DNA of 64,000 nucleotides. Source: Saksenaea vasiformis B4078. Taxonomy: Eukaryota > Mucoromycota > Mucoromycetes > Mucorales > Saksenaeaceae. Below the pieces are notes generated by a model. It was given only the letters and a program-made list of their open reading frames with translations, had not been told where the DNA came from and did not search any database. Positions within the stretch are counted from its first letter, which is position 1. Each line of letters opens with the position of its first letter. The position numbers and the translations under genes were made by a program. Below are positions 33,228 through 56,673 of this stretch, one piece after another. The stretch lies in NCBI GenBank assembly GCA_000697055.1, contig JNDT01001125.1:1-64000 (forward strand), read 5' to 3'.

Positions 33228-34013
33228 CTATTTTTGTTTGTCCTTCTTCTCGTAAATCATGGCGGTAAATGGGCTAATATAACACAATAATAAATGTATT
33301 GCTCATATCGAGTTATCCAACTTACCCTTCGAATTGCAGTGCGATCTGGTAGAGAACGAAGACAAGCGCAGTCAATGCGACACCTGCTGGGCTTCCGTAC
33401 CTATAATCCGTGTTAGGATTATCAACAATGAGCTATATATAACTTGCCAGAGAGCAGTGGCTAGGAAAGTATATGTGGAACCAATGTACATAGGATTTTC
33501 GCAGACGTTGAAAGGGAAACCAGTAACACGCGATTCCATAAGAATACCAAAGTAATCACCGAGGTAGGTACCGGTAACGCCGAGTGCCCACATCGATGAC
33601 AACACCAGCGTGTTGCCAGCGACAAACAGAACGGCTGCCAATGCTAGCGCGAGATTTGTTTGAAGCAATGGATGTGTAGGTTGATCCTGCAACGCAGCCT
33701 TGTAGCTTGAAAAAAGCGTGTGAAAATGGTGATACGCGATTGCACAAACTTACACAAAGTCTCGGAAGATACCTAGCGAGAAGATGGTCACGGCTAGCGC
33801 GTAGCATCCTCTATATGGGTTTCCGCCGGCAAGCTTTGTCAGAACATGACTACGGTACTCTATTGTGCAATGAGCTTGCAGTCATTTCGTCATGGCAGCT
33901 CATGTACCTGCTCTGGCCACTATATTCCAAAAGATTGGATTAAAAAGAATTGTAGCGACAGAATAATAGAGCGTAGGCTGCGAGAAATCGATGAGATTGC
34001 TCATTTCTGTCAT
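33228..34013 (-). CDS. OPI3: Phospholipid N-methyltransferase, Opi3/PEMT type (196 aa)
   Basis: Methylates phosphatidyl-N-methylethanolamine to phosphatidylcholine in the ER membrane with S-adenosylmethionine. Exons: 34013-33908, 33859-33754, 33705-33448, 33400-33326, 33273-33228; introns of 48, 48, 47 and 52 bp. The third intron is a GC-AG intron (donor TG|GCAAGT at 33447); only this choice joins TALW to YGSPAGVALTALVF, as the family requires. Family blocks: FNPIFWNIVAR, RGCYALAVTIFSLGIFRDFV, GITGTYLGDYFGIL-like GVTGTYLGDYFGILM, RVTGFPFNV, ENPMYIGST, and EGPFTAMIY near the end. Hydrophobic throughout, four likely membrane segments. Length equals yeast Opi3 (about 200 aa). Convergent with presenilin, so the 3' UTRs probably overlap. 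Confidence 0.95.
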
Positions 34014-34888
34014 ATTCTATTGGGGAAAAAAGGGTAAGCAGCAGAAAGATGAAGATTCGCCCCAAACTGATGGAAAGCTTTTAAGTCCGACCATCTGTGC
34101 TCTGTCTGTCACATGCAATCGGCCACCTACCAAAATATTAGCGTCCATCGTCAGCCTGCCTTTTCGTGTGCGCTTTGTGGAAACCCGGTGGTACGCTACA
34201 CAAAGTCAGTACATACAATAAAAGCATGAAAATCGGCGCTTTAGCCAGTAACGCATAGTTTTGACGAAGGTGTTCACTGCAGAATTGACTAAAATGGACT
34301 TTGCGATAGATAAACAACCCACAACTGAAGCAAAATGCGATAATAAGTATAAGAACGTAAATGATACGGCTCAAAAAGCGCCCATTGACTACCCGAGTAT
34401 CGCACCATACAGTCTATGGCGACACATCGCGTTGGATTTACAAGGCGATAAGCCCATTGTATCTTCTCAGTATCTTCAGACATTCTAGGTTTCATATATT
34501 TGCTAAAAGCTACCTTTGAACACACAATTGGATGTGGCCGATCCTATCTGGTCGACTCAAATTAAATGAGCTAGCGGGTAGACAGAGCTCCGTCAAATTC
34601 ATGGTAGGTTCTACCCTTCCATACTAGGCAACAAACTATTTTCCGGGATTGATTAAGAAAAGGTCTGGCGTACAATGAACATTTTATATATGCGGCGGCC
34701 GTTTTCTATCAGTAGCTGTTTCGTATCGCAAGTAGAAAAAAGGACCATATCCTTACATCACTTTCTGATTGATGGAACATTTCTCCGACTTCAGGAAAAG
34801 TTGGTCCGTTTGTGTGACTTAAGTGCGCCGTAACCTTTCATCCCCCCGTTACTGTGCAGTCCACAGCGTGCAGAGCAGGAAGACAAGC
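34014..34888. other. Divergent intergenic region with an uncertain membrane-type frame
   Basis: 875 bp between the starts of OPI3 (minus) and the Ste50-like gene (plus). On the minus strand, about 34430-34138, an open frame contains two hydrophobic stretches (RIIYVLILIIAFCFSCGLFI and KAPIFMLLLYVLTL). Upstream short frames starting near 34485 might join it, but no junction I tried gives a recognised protein. It may be a small membrane protein gene, a decayed gene, or chance. Confidence 0.35.
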
Positions 34889-36796
34889 ATGGATAATGTA
34901 TTACTTTGGGATGAAAACAGAGTAAACAAATGGATAGCTTCGATCGGATTTGCAGCATATGAAAAGCAGTTCAAGGGTAAGGCTACTGATTCTTTCTGTG
35001 CATTCAAATTCACTGTACACTAGAGCAGGGAATCACTGGCGATGTACTTATACACTTGGATCACGCAACTTTAAAAGATCTATCAGTTCATTCTGTTGGG
35101 CAACGGTTGGAATTACTTAAAAACATATATCATTTGAAAACAGCATGTCGTATACCATTCAATGAATGGGATTACGTTCCTCCAAGTAAGGATTCAAGTC
35201 AGAAGAGAAAAAAGGCACTAAAAAGACATTTAATTTTTCTTTGTTGTCAGGTGTTGTCTATGAGCATGTGAGGGCTTAAATTGGATTGTGGAAGGTTTAT
35301 AGTAATTTCTATGCATAGGATTGGTTGAGTCCGGGAGGAATGCCAGATTATCGAAGGGTGGAAGCAGCATTTCAAGAACGAGGTATACATTTTCTATACC
35401 TTTTGTAGCTATGTGAGAGAATCTTACGATACGATTGGAAGATGCTCACTTGAGACGGCTGACGGAGGATGTCCATCGTGTCTGCAGTGAAATGAATCGA
35501 TTGAAGGATGAGATGGCACAAATGTGGAAACTAAAAGACAAAAAGGTAAAGTAACGTAACGGATCAAAATACGGTAGCTAAAACAAAGAAAAAAAAATAG
35601 CCACTACCTCTATTAGAATCAGAAAAGTCGCCATCTACACCACCTCATAAATCACATTTCATGAACATTCCTTATGGAAGTAATACCCAACCGAAACCAC
35701 TTCATGTACTTACACCACCCACTGGATCACCCCACGTTGGCAGTGATTACTTCAATACATCACACTCTGATAACAGGGGTAACGACGAGGTAAAAGAAAG
35801 AAAATGGGATTTTACCCCTGCATGTTATGTCCCCCTTAAACATTTGAAAAAAGATGAAACTGACACCAAGCGTGATGATCAATGACGGTGGAGCGATCAA
35901 GGTCTATGGAGATAAGATTTCCAACAGCAGCAAAGTGGATCTTGAATCATCGAAAAACGTACGACTCTTGTTGGACGATTCTTGTGCCAAAGTGATTACA
36001 TCTGCGCTGAAAAAGTATAATGTCGTGGATGATTGGCAACAGTACGCACTTTGGATCCAATATGGATCACACGATAATATTCAAGGTGAATTCATTTGGT
36101 CTTTGTTGCGTCGATTTTACGAACGATTACCACATTAGAGCGACCGTTAGGTTATGATGAAAAGCCATTACGTATATCTCAAAAGTTAAAAGAAGCAAAG
36201 CAAAATCCAGTATTTGTTTTGAAACATGTCAAAGACAATAAGCTCTTCATACCCAGCCAGGTTAGTAACTCGGAACAGCAGAGACATGGCGCGTTCATCT
36301 CTCCTCGACCAGCGCCGAAACCATCACAACATGGTCGAGAAGTTGAGGAGAAGATAATACCAAGTTTTGGCAACTTTGGCTGGCGTTCAGGCAGTGATAA
36401 GCGAGAACATCCAAAGACAGCCATTACATCTGGGCGCGTGGGATATGAAGTCGTTGTACCCAACATGGTAAAAAGAAAAAAAGATGGCTGAAAGTTCCAA
36501 AAAAAAAAATTCATGCATCTTTTTTTTTTTGGTAGTCAACTTCGATCTCTACACCAACTACCTCGATTTCTACACCAACCCCATCTTCATCATCTGCAAC
36601 TCTAAATAATAACAACAATACCAATGCTTCTACGACTGCAAATACCTTAGCACCTTCACCATCCGTGCCAAAACGAAGTGGAACGATCAATACAGGCCCA
36701 CCAGAGAGATATCTGAATGAACTGGGATTGGAGAGCGGTGTGGCAAATGCAATTTACAACATCCTTATGGAAGACGGTAAAACCCATGACAATTAA
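34889..36796 (+). CDS. Ste50-like adaptor with SAM and Ras-association domains (481 aa)
   Basis: Scaffold linking small GTPases to the Ste11-type MAPKKK in mating, filamentation and osmotic signalling, judged from the family. Exons: 34889-34976, 35024-35185, 35251-35267, 35319-35382, 35442-35545, 35601-35789, 35854-36085, 36139-36467, 36536-36796; introns 47-68 bp. Exon 3 is a 17-nt microexon. SAM domain at residues about 5-75 (WDENRVNKWIASIGFAAYEK, then GDVLIHLDHATLKDL). A coiled coil follows (HLRRLTEDVHRVCSEMNRLK), then a Ser/Pro linker. The Ras-association domain, about 215-320, includes AIKVYGDK, DDSCAKVITSALKKYNVVDD, RPLGYDEKPLRI and NPVFVLKHVKDNK. The tail is Ser/Thr-rich and ends with RYLNELGLESGVANAIYNIL. 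An in-frame ATG at 34889 is preferred over the non-ATG extension upstream. Confidence 0.88.
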
Positions 36797-36894
36797 GTTA
36801 CAATGTTCCACTCTGAAACATCCGCCTAATAAATTTTATAAAAAAAAAAGAGACTAAAGCATTTGGAACCTTGTTACTTGTTTCTAAAAAGTTC

Positions 36895-39800
36895 ATGTCG
36901 TTTCATTTTGACACAAGTACTGCTGCTTCGGCTGCCGCGCATGCAGACAGGAGCAAACGACGCTCTTTGGTCGAGTTACAAAGAACCAAGCGTTTGCGTA
37001 TCGGAGAAAGTGAAGCAGAAGAAGCAAAACAACTCTTATCCAAGTTATTTGAAGCCACGGATGAAGCAGAGCGTAAAGAGCATGCCAATCAACTCTCCGG
37101 TTTTGCTAATCACTATGGTGTACGAGCACTCAAGACTTGTCACATTTATGCTGGTCTGAGTATCGAGCTTTTTGCCAAGAAACCAAAAACACCCGCCGTT
37201 TTAGGTGCTCTGGCTTTACTGGATTGCTTAGTCTCCTCCAATAATTTGTTGCGTGGCCAGTTGGAACCGCATCTTGCAACGTTGATTGCACCCTTGCTGG
37301 AGCTGCAAGCCGATAAGCAAAAGCAAGTAAGGGAGGACGCAGAGAGTGTGGCCCAGAAACTGGTCGAAAATTTGAACCCCAATGCGGTGAGATATATGCT
37401 CCATGTATGTCTTCAAGGCCTCGAGAACTCGCGCAAGTGGCAAACCAAGATGCTTTCTTTATCGCTGTTGTCTACGATGGCGAAGAAGCACCCGATGCAG
37501 CTACTCGCTTGTATTCCCGACCTTGTTCCCGTTGTTTCAGATTGCATGTGGGACACCAAAGCGGAAGTGAAAAAAGCAGCAACCCAATGCATGACGACTG
37601 CCACAGCGTTGCTCGATAACAAGGATATCGAACGATTTATTCCAGCCGTGATTGAATGTATTAATCACCCGGAAAATGTAGCGGAAACCATTCATCAGCT
37701 CGGCGCAACCACCTTCGTGCAAGAAGTCGATGCGGGCACGCTGGCTCTGATGGTACCACTCCTCAGTCGTGGCTTGCGTGAACGGCAGACGCCTATCAAG
37801 CGCAAGGCAGCATTGATCATTGATAACATGTGCAAGTTGGTTGACGATCCCGAGGTAGCTGCGCCATTTTTACCCTTGCTGCTTCCTGAGTTGGACCATG
37901 TCCAAGACGTGGTGGCTGATCCTGAATGCCGTGGCGTCGTCGAGAAGGCATTGGCCACATTGAAACGTATCGGAGGTGGAGACACCACTGTTCTGTCGAG
38001 TACCGAGAAACAGGAAAAGGTGTGCAAGACATTGGATCATCTTATGCCGACCAAGTTGGAGGGCTTCTTCGCACCTGTGCGCAAGTACATGATTGAGCTT
38101 TCGCTGGCGCTTTGCTTGGCCAAGAATTTTGAACGCAATACTTGGCTTGATGCCATTGCACCCCATGCGGCTACTTGGTTACTAGTGTCAGGTAGAGAGC
38201 AAGACGAATGGAGTGACGAGCAAGAACAAGAAGCAGAGAAATTGGCACTGGCTTCGCTCGCCAGTTGTGAAGAGGCTGTGGCAGTCCGTTCAACGGAGGA
38301 AGAAGATGCGGATGAAGAAGGCGATGAACTCTGCAATTGCGAATTCTCACTGGCCTATGGTGCCAAGATCCTGCTGAACCGTACTGCTCTCCGATTAATC
38401 CGTGGTCGCCGCTATGGATTATGTGGACCCAATGGCTGTGGCAAGTCAACATTGATGCGTGCTATTGCAAACGAACAGGTGGAAGGGTTTCCACCCAAAT
38501 CTGTCCTCAAAACGGTATATGTAGAGCATGACATTGACGGGTCGCAGGCGGACACAGGTTTGGTAGACTTTATTGTCCAGTCAGAAGGCGTTGAAACATC
38601 AGACAAGAAACAAGTCGCCCATATTTTGCGTGAATATGGCTTTAGTGATACCATGGTCAATAATCAACCCATTGGTGCGCTTTCTGGTGGATGGAAAATG
38701 AAACTCGCCTTGGCGCGCGCAATGCTGATGAATGCCGATATTCTTCTGCTGGATGAGCCGACAAATCACTTGGATGTTGTGAACGTTGCTTGGCTTGAGA
38801 ACTATTTGTTAGGCTTGAAGAGTGTCACATCGATTATCGTAAGTAGTAGTAATAGTAATAGTTATAGTAGTAGTGTTTTTTTTGACTTTTTCTTCTAGGT
38901 TTCCCACGATTCTGGTTTCTTGGACCATGTGTGTACAGACATTATTCACTACGAGGGCAATTACAAACTCAAACGATACAAAGGCAACCTTTCCGAGTTT
39001 GTCAAGAAGGTACCTCGCGCTGCTTCTTATTATTCTTTAGAAGCGGCGCAGATCCAGTTCCGTTTCCCAGAACCTGGCTATCTCGAAGGAATCAAGACGA
39101 AAGAACGTGCCATTCTCAAAATGAAGAACGTTGACTTCCAGTATCCTGGAACACAACACAAACAGCTTACGGACATCAGCATGCAATGTTCGCTTGCATC
39201 GCGGGTGGCTGTCATTGGTCCAAACGGTGCTGGTAAATCGACGCTTATTAAGCTGCTGACGGGTGAGCAGGAACCAACCACAGGCACTGTGTGGAAACAC
39301 CCGAATTTGCGCATTGCTTACGTGGCACAACATGCGTTCCATCATATTGAGAAGCACCTTGATATCACGCCTAACGAATATATTCAATGGCGCTATGCAA
39401 CGGGTGAAGATCGCGAAGAGCTGGAGAAAGTCGATCGTGTCGTTACGGAGGAAGAAGAGAAACAAATGAGCCAGGCTTTTGTTATTGAAGGTGAAAAACG
39501 TGTGGTGGAAGATATTGTTGGTCGCCGCAAGCTTAAGCAATCATACGAGTACGAAGTTTCCTGGGTTGGTCGATCTTCTGTTGATAATACATGGATTTCT
39601 CGTCAGAAGCTTGAGAGCATGGGCTTTAGCAAGAAGATTGCGGAGGTTGATGCACAGGAAGCTGCCAAACTCGGTCTTAATCGTCCTTTGACGGCTAAGG
39701 AAATCGAGAAGCACTTGTCCGAGGTTGGTTTGGAGCCTGAGTTTGCTACACATTCCCGTATTCGGGGTCTCTCGGGTGGTCAAAAGGTGAAGCTTGTCAT

Positions 39801-40209
39801 CGGAGCAGCCATGTGGAATAAACCACATATGCTTGTCCTCGACGAACCAACGAATTATCTTGACCGTGAATCACTCGGTGCACTGGCAACGGCTATTCGT
39901 GAATATGGTGGCGGTGTTGTCATTGTGACCCATAACCGCGAATTCAGCGAGGCCTTGTGTACCGAAGTCTGGAAAGTCGACGCAGGCAAACTGACACCTT
40001 CTGGTCATAACTGGGTTACTGGTGCTGGTACAACAGCGATTGAAGAGAAGGAAGAGGAAGACATGGTGGATGCCCAAGGAAACACAATTAAAGCAACAAA
40101 GAAGAAGACGAAACTGACATCGAAAGAACTTCGAAAGAAAAAGAAAGAACGTATGGAAAGGCGTAAACGTGGCGAAGAAGTGTATTCAGACGAAGATGAT
40201 GATTTTTAA
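36895..40209 (+). CDS. YEF3: Translation elongation factor 3 (EF-3), ABC-F ATPase (1084 aa)
   Basis: Fungal-specific ribosome-bound ATPase that helps E-site tRNA release during elongation. Exons 36895-38838 and 38899-40209, 60-bp intron between SII and VSHDSGF (phase 0). Residues about 40-340 are HEAT repeats ([53 protein letters not shown]). Next is the four-helix region and ABC1 (GPNGCGKST about 510, [26 protein letters not shown]). ABC2 follows (GPNGAGKST about 755, [26 protein letters not shown]) with a chromodomain insert ([15 protein letters not shown], about 862), and the Lys-rich, acidic tail (YSDEDDDF). The N-terminal 40 residues (Ala-rich, then [15 protein letters not shown]) differ from what I know of EF-3, so this may be a paralogue or have an undetected 5' exon. 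Only 98 bp separate its ATG from the previous stop. Confidence 0.93.
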
Positions 40210-40502
40210 GCTCTTTGTATCTCTTTTTCCTTTCAGCAGACGTTGATCGCGTTAGTTCAATAGGATAAACACGCTGCTGGAATAGATTAGATATATAATA
40301 AAAAAAGAATTCTAAGTTCCCAAAGCTATACAACTTTTGTCTGCATTTTTTTGACGCCGAAAACTTTAAGTGACACCTGACGCGCGAGACATGGAGCGGT
40401 GTTCACAATTGCATCAATGAGCTCGCGGAGTTTTTTTAGATCTAACTTAGATTCTGCTGCTTGTTGTCTTCTCTCGTTTGCCTCTGCAGCTTCTCAGTCG
40501 CA

Positions 40503-52511
<12,009 letters not shown>

Positions 52512-52579
52512 ATTGGGGAAAATAAATAAAAACGATGCTATCTATTTGTATTCTTTTAAAAAAAAATAACGTAGACCGA

Positions 52580-53399
52580 TTAGTTCGCCGCTGCCACTTT
52601 GGAGAAGTCGCAGTGGAAGATAAGGGCATCAACAAGCTTGTCTGGACTGTTCTTGAGTCTATTCTTGCAGTTAGGACGAACGATTCGACATACTCGTGTT
52701 ATTTGTTTTCTTTTATTACCTTGCAGCTGCAGGAATGAGGCCAACTTGTTGGAAGCCTAGTTTTCTCCAAATCCTGATGGAAGCTTCGTTGTTTGCAAAG
52801 ACCAAATTGAAGACCGACGCTTTATAGCCGAGAGCTGGTGCAACGATTAAGAAAGTCTCAGCCATAGCGCGTCCTGCACCGAGGCCTCGGGATTTGGTTG
52901 AAGTAAAGAAGCCACCATTACAGATATGCGAGCATCTGCCTGGGTAATTTGGTTTTACATAGTACATGCCAATAATGACATCTTCATAATTGTACTGCTT
53001 TCCCGGTTCAATTAATTCTTTGGTGAGTATAAAAGCATCATACCTAGTAGAGAATAAAAAAATGTCATTTCTTTTTTTGGTCCCTTTCTTCTTTTTCTAT
53101 CCTATTTACCCCAGGAAATAGTCCTTGAATTGAAGTTCGGTGAGCTGTTCCTCCTGAGGATAGGTCGACCTACACGAAACAGGACAGTTTGTTGACTGTG
53201 GAAGAAGTTGTTGTGCTTACCCTTCCTCGATCTCCTCATTGAACAAGGCATGTAAATGAGCAACCAAGGCGGCATTCGTTGGATCGACTGCCTGCAATGT
53301 TGCTTGTGTACCGTCCCGCAAGGTTTTCTGGATAGGTAATATGTTGTCGAGAGAGGCTACGACGTTTGGTCGAGGTATTTTACCGTAGGCAGAGGACAT
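52580..53399 (-). CDS. GNAT-family N-acetyltransferase, Mpr1-like fungal family (213 aa)
   Basis: Acetyl-CoA-dependent N-acetyltransferase. Exons: 53399-53221, 53169-53110, 53043-52720, 52658-52580; introns of 51, 66 and 61 bp, all phase 2. The GNAT core is in exon 3: MYYVKPNYPGRCSHICNGGF, the acetyl-CoA pyrophosphate loop RGLGAGRAM, and NNEASIRIWRKLGFQQVG. The N-terminal block (RPNVVASLDNILPIQKTLRD; LHALFNEEIEEGSTYPQEE) is characteristic of a conserved fungal family related to yeast Mpr1, which acetylates proline analogues and affects oxidative-stress tolerance; the substrate here is unknown. An in-frame ATG at 53462 would add 21 Ser-rich residues, possibly an alternative start. The stop lies 68 bp from that of the convergent BEACH gene. 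Confidence 0.88.
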
Positions 53400-54562
53400 G
53401 GCAGAAGAGAAGAGAAGAGAAAGGGACGTTCTTGAGGAAGAGTGTGAGTCATGATCTGTCAATTGGAATTTTTTTTTTTTTCACAGCGACGGACCTGTTC
53501 CAAGAGATGAACGGTATTATTGAGTTCCGATGCCGCACCATAACCCAGGAAAGAGGACCTTCTTTTCTTTTTCTTGGGAAAGATGATTGGCCCTTTCTTA
53601 CCATCTTCTTTTCTCTTTTTTTTTTTGTCGCGTAACTAAGGAAGGAAAAGAGAAGTATTTTCTGTACAAGTAACCCGTGTAAAGTGGGGCATCAGACGTA
53701 CACTCTGGGAGGATCTGGGAGAGCAATAAAAGGAATGAGGATTGCGTAACGTTGATCCCCAAGTTTTGTTGAAAAAGACCAAATACGGCTTACGTCTCTG
53801 CTCTATAGTTCATGTGCAAGGTTTTCCCATTTTTTTTTTGTGTGTGTGTCTCAGTATCAAGGTTAGGAGCGACTGCCTTCATTTTGTGCGGAGTAAAAAC
53901 GCCATTGGCCTTAAAAACCAAACTCTTTTACATCTCCGGTCAGCCTCACATTGGCAAAGAAAAGAAATGACGGATCAAATGGGGTTGGGTTTTCCTGACG
54001 ATCACATGAACGCCGACGACTCTCTTTCTTTACATATTCATAAGTCCGCTTAGTGGGCCTTCCGAAACGACAATAGATGTATCATAAAGAGCCATATTTA
54101 TATATACAGTTTACCGGAAGGGAAAAAGTCTAACTCTGATGGGTCCAGTTTCTCCCCCACAGTTCATCATCTTCATTTACAGATTCACGTGCTTCCCCGC
54201 GCTTTCATCTTCTCCGAAACACAGAGCCATTCAGGTTTGATCCTAACAAACAAAAGAGGGTTCTTTCAGGGGAACACATATCGGATAAAAAAAGAACAAG
54301 AAAACAAAATGTTAGTATTAAAAAAAAAAAAGAAGAGAGAAAAAGGAGTCGCATGAATAAAAGGGAAAAATGCAAGACTTAAAGATCTTCCGAGGGGTCA
54401 AGACTTCCTATTGGTTACCTTTTGTTCCTACATCACGTATCCTCCCGGTGGCACCGATCCTTTCCCCTCACTTTTTTTTAACCTTTTTTTTTTCTTTCTT
54501 TTACTTCCTCTTCCTCTCTCCTTCTCTTTTTTCCACTTTCTTTTTCTTTTTATCTCTTTACT
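53400..54562. other. Divergent intergenic region, no gene seen
   Basis: 1.16 kb between the acetyltransferase start (minus) and the carrier start (plus). Plus-strand frames at 53366-53635 and 53742-54053 have no domain and no linking introns. From about 54470 to the ATG at 54563 the plus strand is almost pure pyrimidine, a CT-rich leader like those of the response regulator and bZIP genes. Confidence 0.55.
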
Positions 54563-56673
54563 ATGACAGCCGAAGCATCCATGTCCGAGCAATATAGGCG
54601 GTTGTTCCAGAAGCATGCTACTGTTGACAAGGAAGGCAAAAAGTATATGACCAGGGATGACTTCTTGGCTGCCATCGCTCCTGGTGAAGATTTCAAAAAG
54701 ATTCAACGAGACCAGTTTGGGCTTTTGTATAAGCTCGCCGACCAGTCGAACAAAGGTCTTGTTTCTTTCGATGATTTCGTAATCTTTCAAAATCTCCTGT
54801 CAAAACCGGATGCAGAGTATGAAATCGCGTTTCGTCTGTTCGATGTCAATGGCACAGGCAAAGTGACCTTTGATCAGTTCAAGAACGTTCTATCCAGTAA
54901 CCTACCCGGAGACGCCGTTCCCTTTGATTTCGACTGCGATTGGCTGAAACTTTACATTGGCAACAAGGAAGGTCATCATGAATTGACCTATGAAGAATTT
55001 ACCCAGCTACTCAAAGGTCTTCAGGGCGAACGTCTGCGACAAGAATTCAAACACTATGATAAGAGCCAGACTGGATACATTCAACCGGAGGACTTTAAAC
55101 GCATCATTTTGGATATTGCCAAACACAAGTTGTCTGACCATGTTATCGACCACCTGCCAACCCTGTGCAACTTGTACGCGGGCAATGGCACAAACATCAC
55201 CTTTTCCAATGTGGTTGCCTTCCACAATGTAATCCGTAATATTGACATGGTAGAGCTGGTCATCCGTCGCGCCATTGAAGAAAACCCCGAAAAAACAATC
55301 ACAAAGGCCGATTTCTTGAATCATGCAGCACAAGCGAGTCGCTACACTATCTTTACGCCAATGGAAGCGGATATCATTTTCCATTTTGCCGGTGTCGACA
55401 ACGCCTCAGGTCGTCTCTCCCTGGATGATTTTGGAAAGATTTTGGATCCACGTTGGAGAAAGCCCGAACCTCAGCCACAGGCGGAAGCTCCCGAGTTGAC
55501 CCGGGCGGCAAAAGGCGGATTTTTGTGGGGAGTGATTGAAAATGCCTACGCGTTCGCCCTGGGCTCTATTGCTGGTGCGGTCGGTGCAACAGCCGTCTAT
55601 CCTATTGATCTTGTCAAGACACGTCTGCAGAACCAACGGTCAAAGGTTGTCGGTGAATTACTGTACAAAAACAGCTTGGACTGTTTCCAAAAAGTGCTGA
55701 AAAATGAGGGATTTGTGGGACTGTATCGTGGTCTAGGACCCCAGCTCGTGGTATGTAAAAAAAAAGGCGCTTACCGGTCTTACCCGAACAACAAACTCAT
55801 TTTTATTTCTTTCTTTCTTTTTTTTATTGAAAGGGTGTTGCGCCAGAAAAAGCTATCAAATTGACTGTCAATGACTTTGTCAGAGGAAAATTCACAAATA
55901 AGGAGACCGGCGAGATTAAGTTTTGGCAAGAAATGATCGGAGGTGCTGCAGCTGGTGGTTCTCAAGTGGTCTTTACAAATCCATTGGAAATTGTTAAGAT
56001 TCGTCTACAGGTGCAGGGTGAGCAGGCAAAGAATATGCCTGATGTGCCACGACGTTCTGCTATTTGGATTGTTAAAAACCTGGGTATCGTTGGTCTTTAC
56101 AAAGGTGTCAGTGCCTGTTTGTTACGCGATGTCCCATTCTCGGCCATTTATTTCCCCGCCTACGCACATCTGAAAAAAGATCTCTTCAACGAGGGTCCTG
56201 ACCATAAACTCACTATTTCTGAATTACTGATGGCTGGTGCGATTGCCGGTATGCCAGCTGCCTACTTTACTCCCCCTGCCGATGTCATCAAGACACGTCT
56301 TCAAGTCGAGGCAAGGAAAGGACAGACATCATATGCAGGTATCTCGGATGCTGCCAAGAAGATTTGGGCAGAAGAAGGCTTCAAGGCATTCTTCAAGGGT
56401 GGACCGGCTAGAATCTTTAGATCATCACCACAGTTTGGTGTCACATTGACCGTTTATGAAATCCTCCATCAACTTATTCCCCTTCCCGGAGCAGCAGCAA
56501 CAACAACTGCAAAGGCTCCCGCGAAACCAATAGAAACCGAAGAAGCCAAGGGATTCGGTGCACTACGGTCAAGAAATGCATTGAAAATGTTGCTAGATCT
56601 TGACTATAGATTTGGCGTATACCAACCGCCTAAAGATATGGCTGTCGCAGGTATCCAACCTCAGGCAGCATAA
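54563..56673 (+). CDS. AGC1: Mitochondrial aspartate/glutamate carrier with EF-hands (675 aa)
   Basis: Inner-membrane carrier exchanging aspartate and glutamate (malate-aspartate shuttle), related to yeast Agc1 and animal aralar/citrin. Exons 54563-55750 and 55834-56673; 83-bp intron inside a conserved [17 protein letters not shown] stretch. Residues 1 to about 330 are an EF-hand-type regulatory region ([55 protein letters not shown]). Residues about 335-640 are three mitochondrial-carrier repeats with [24 protein letters not shown] and [11 protein letters not shown] signatures. Full animal-like architecture, longer than carriers lacking the calcium-sensing half. Whether individual EF-loops bind calcium is not certain from sequence. 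The C-terminus has an Ala/Thr-rich linker and a short tail. Confidence 0.96.
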
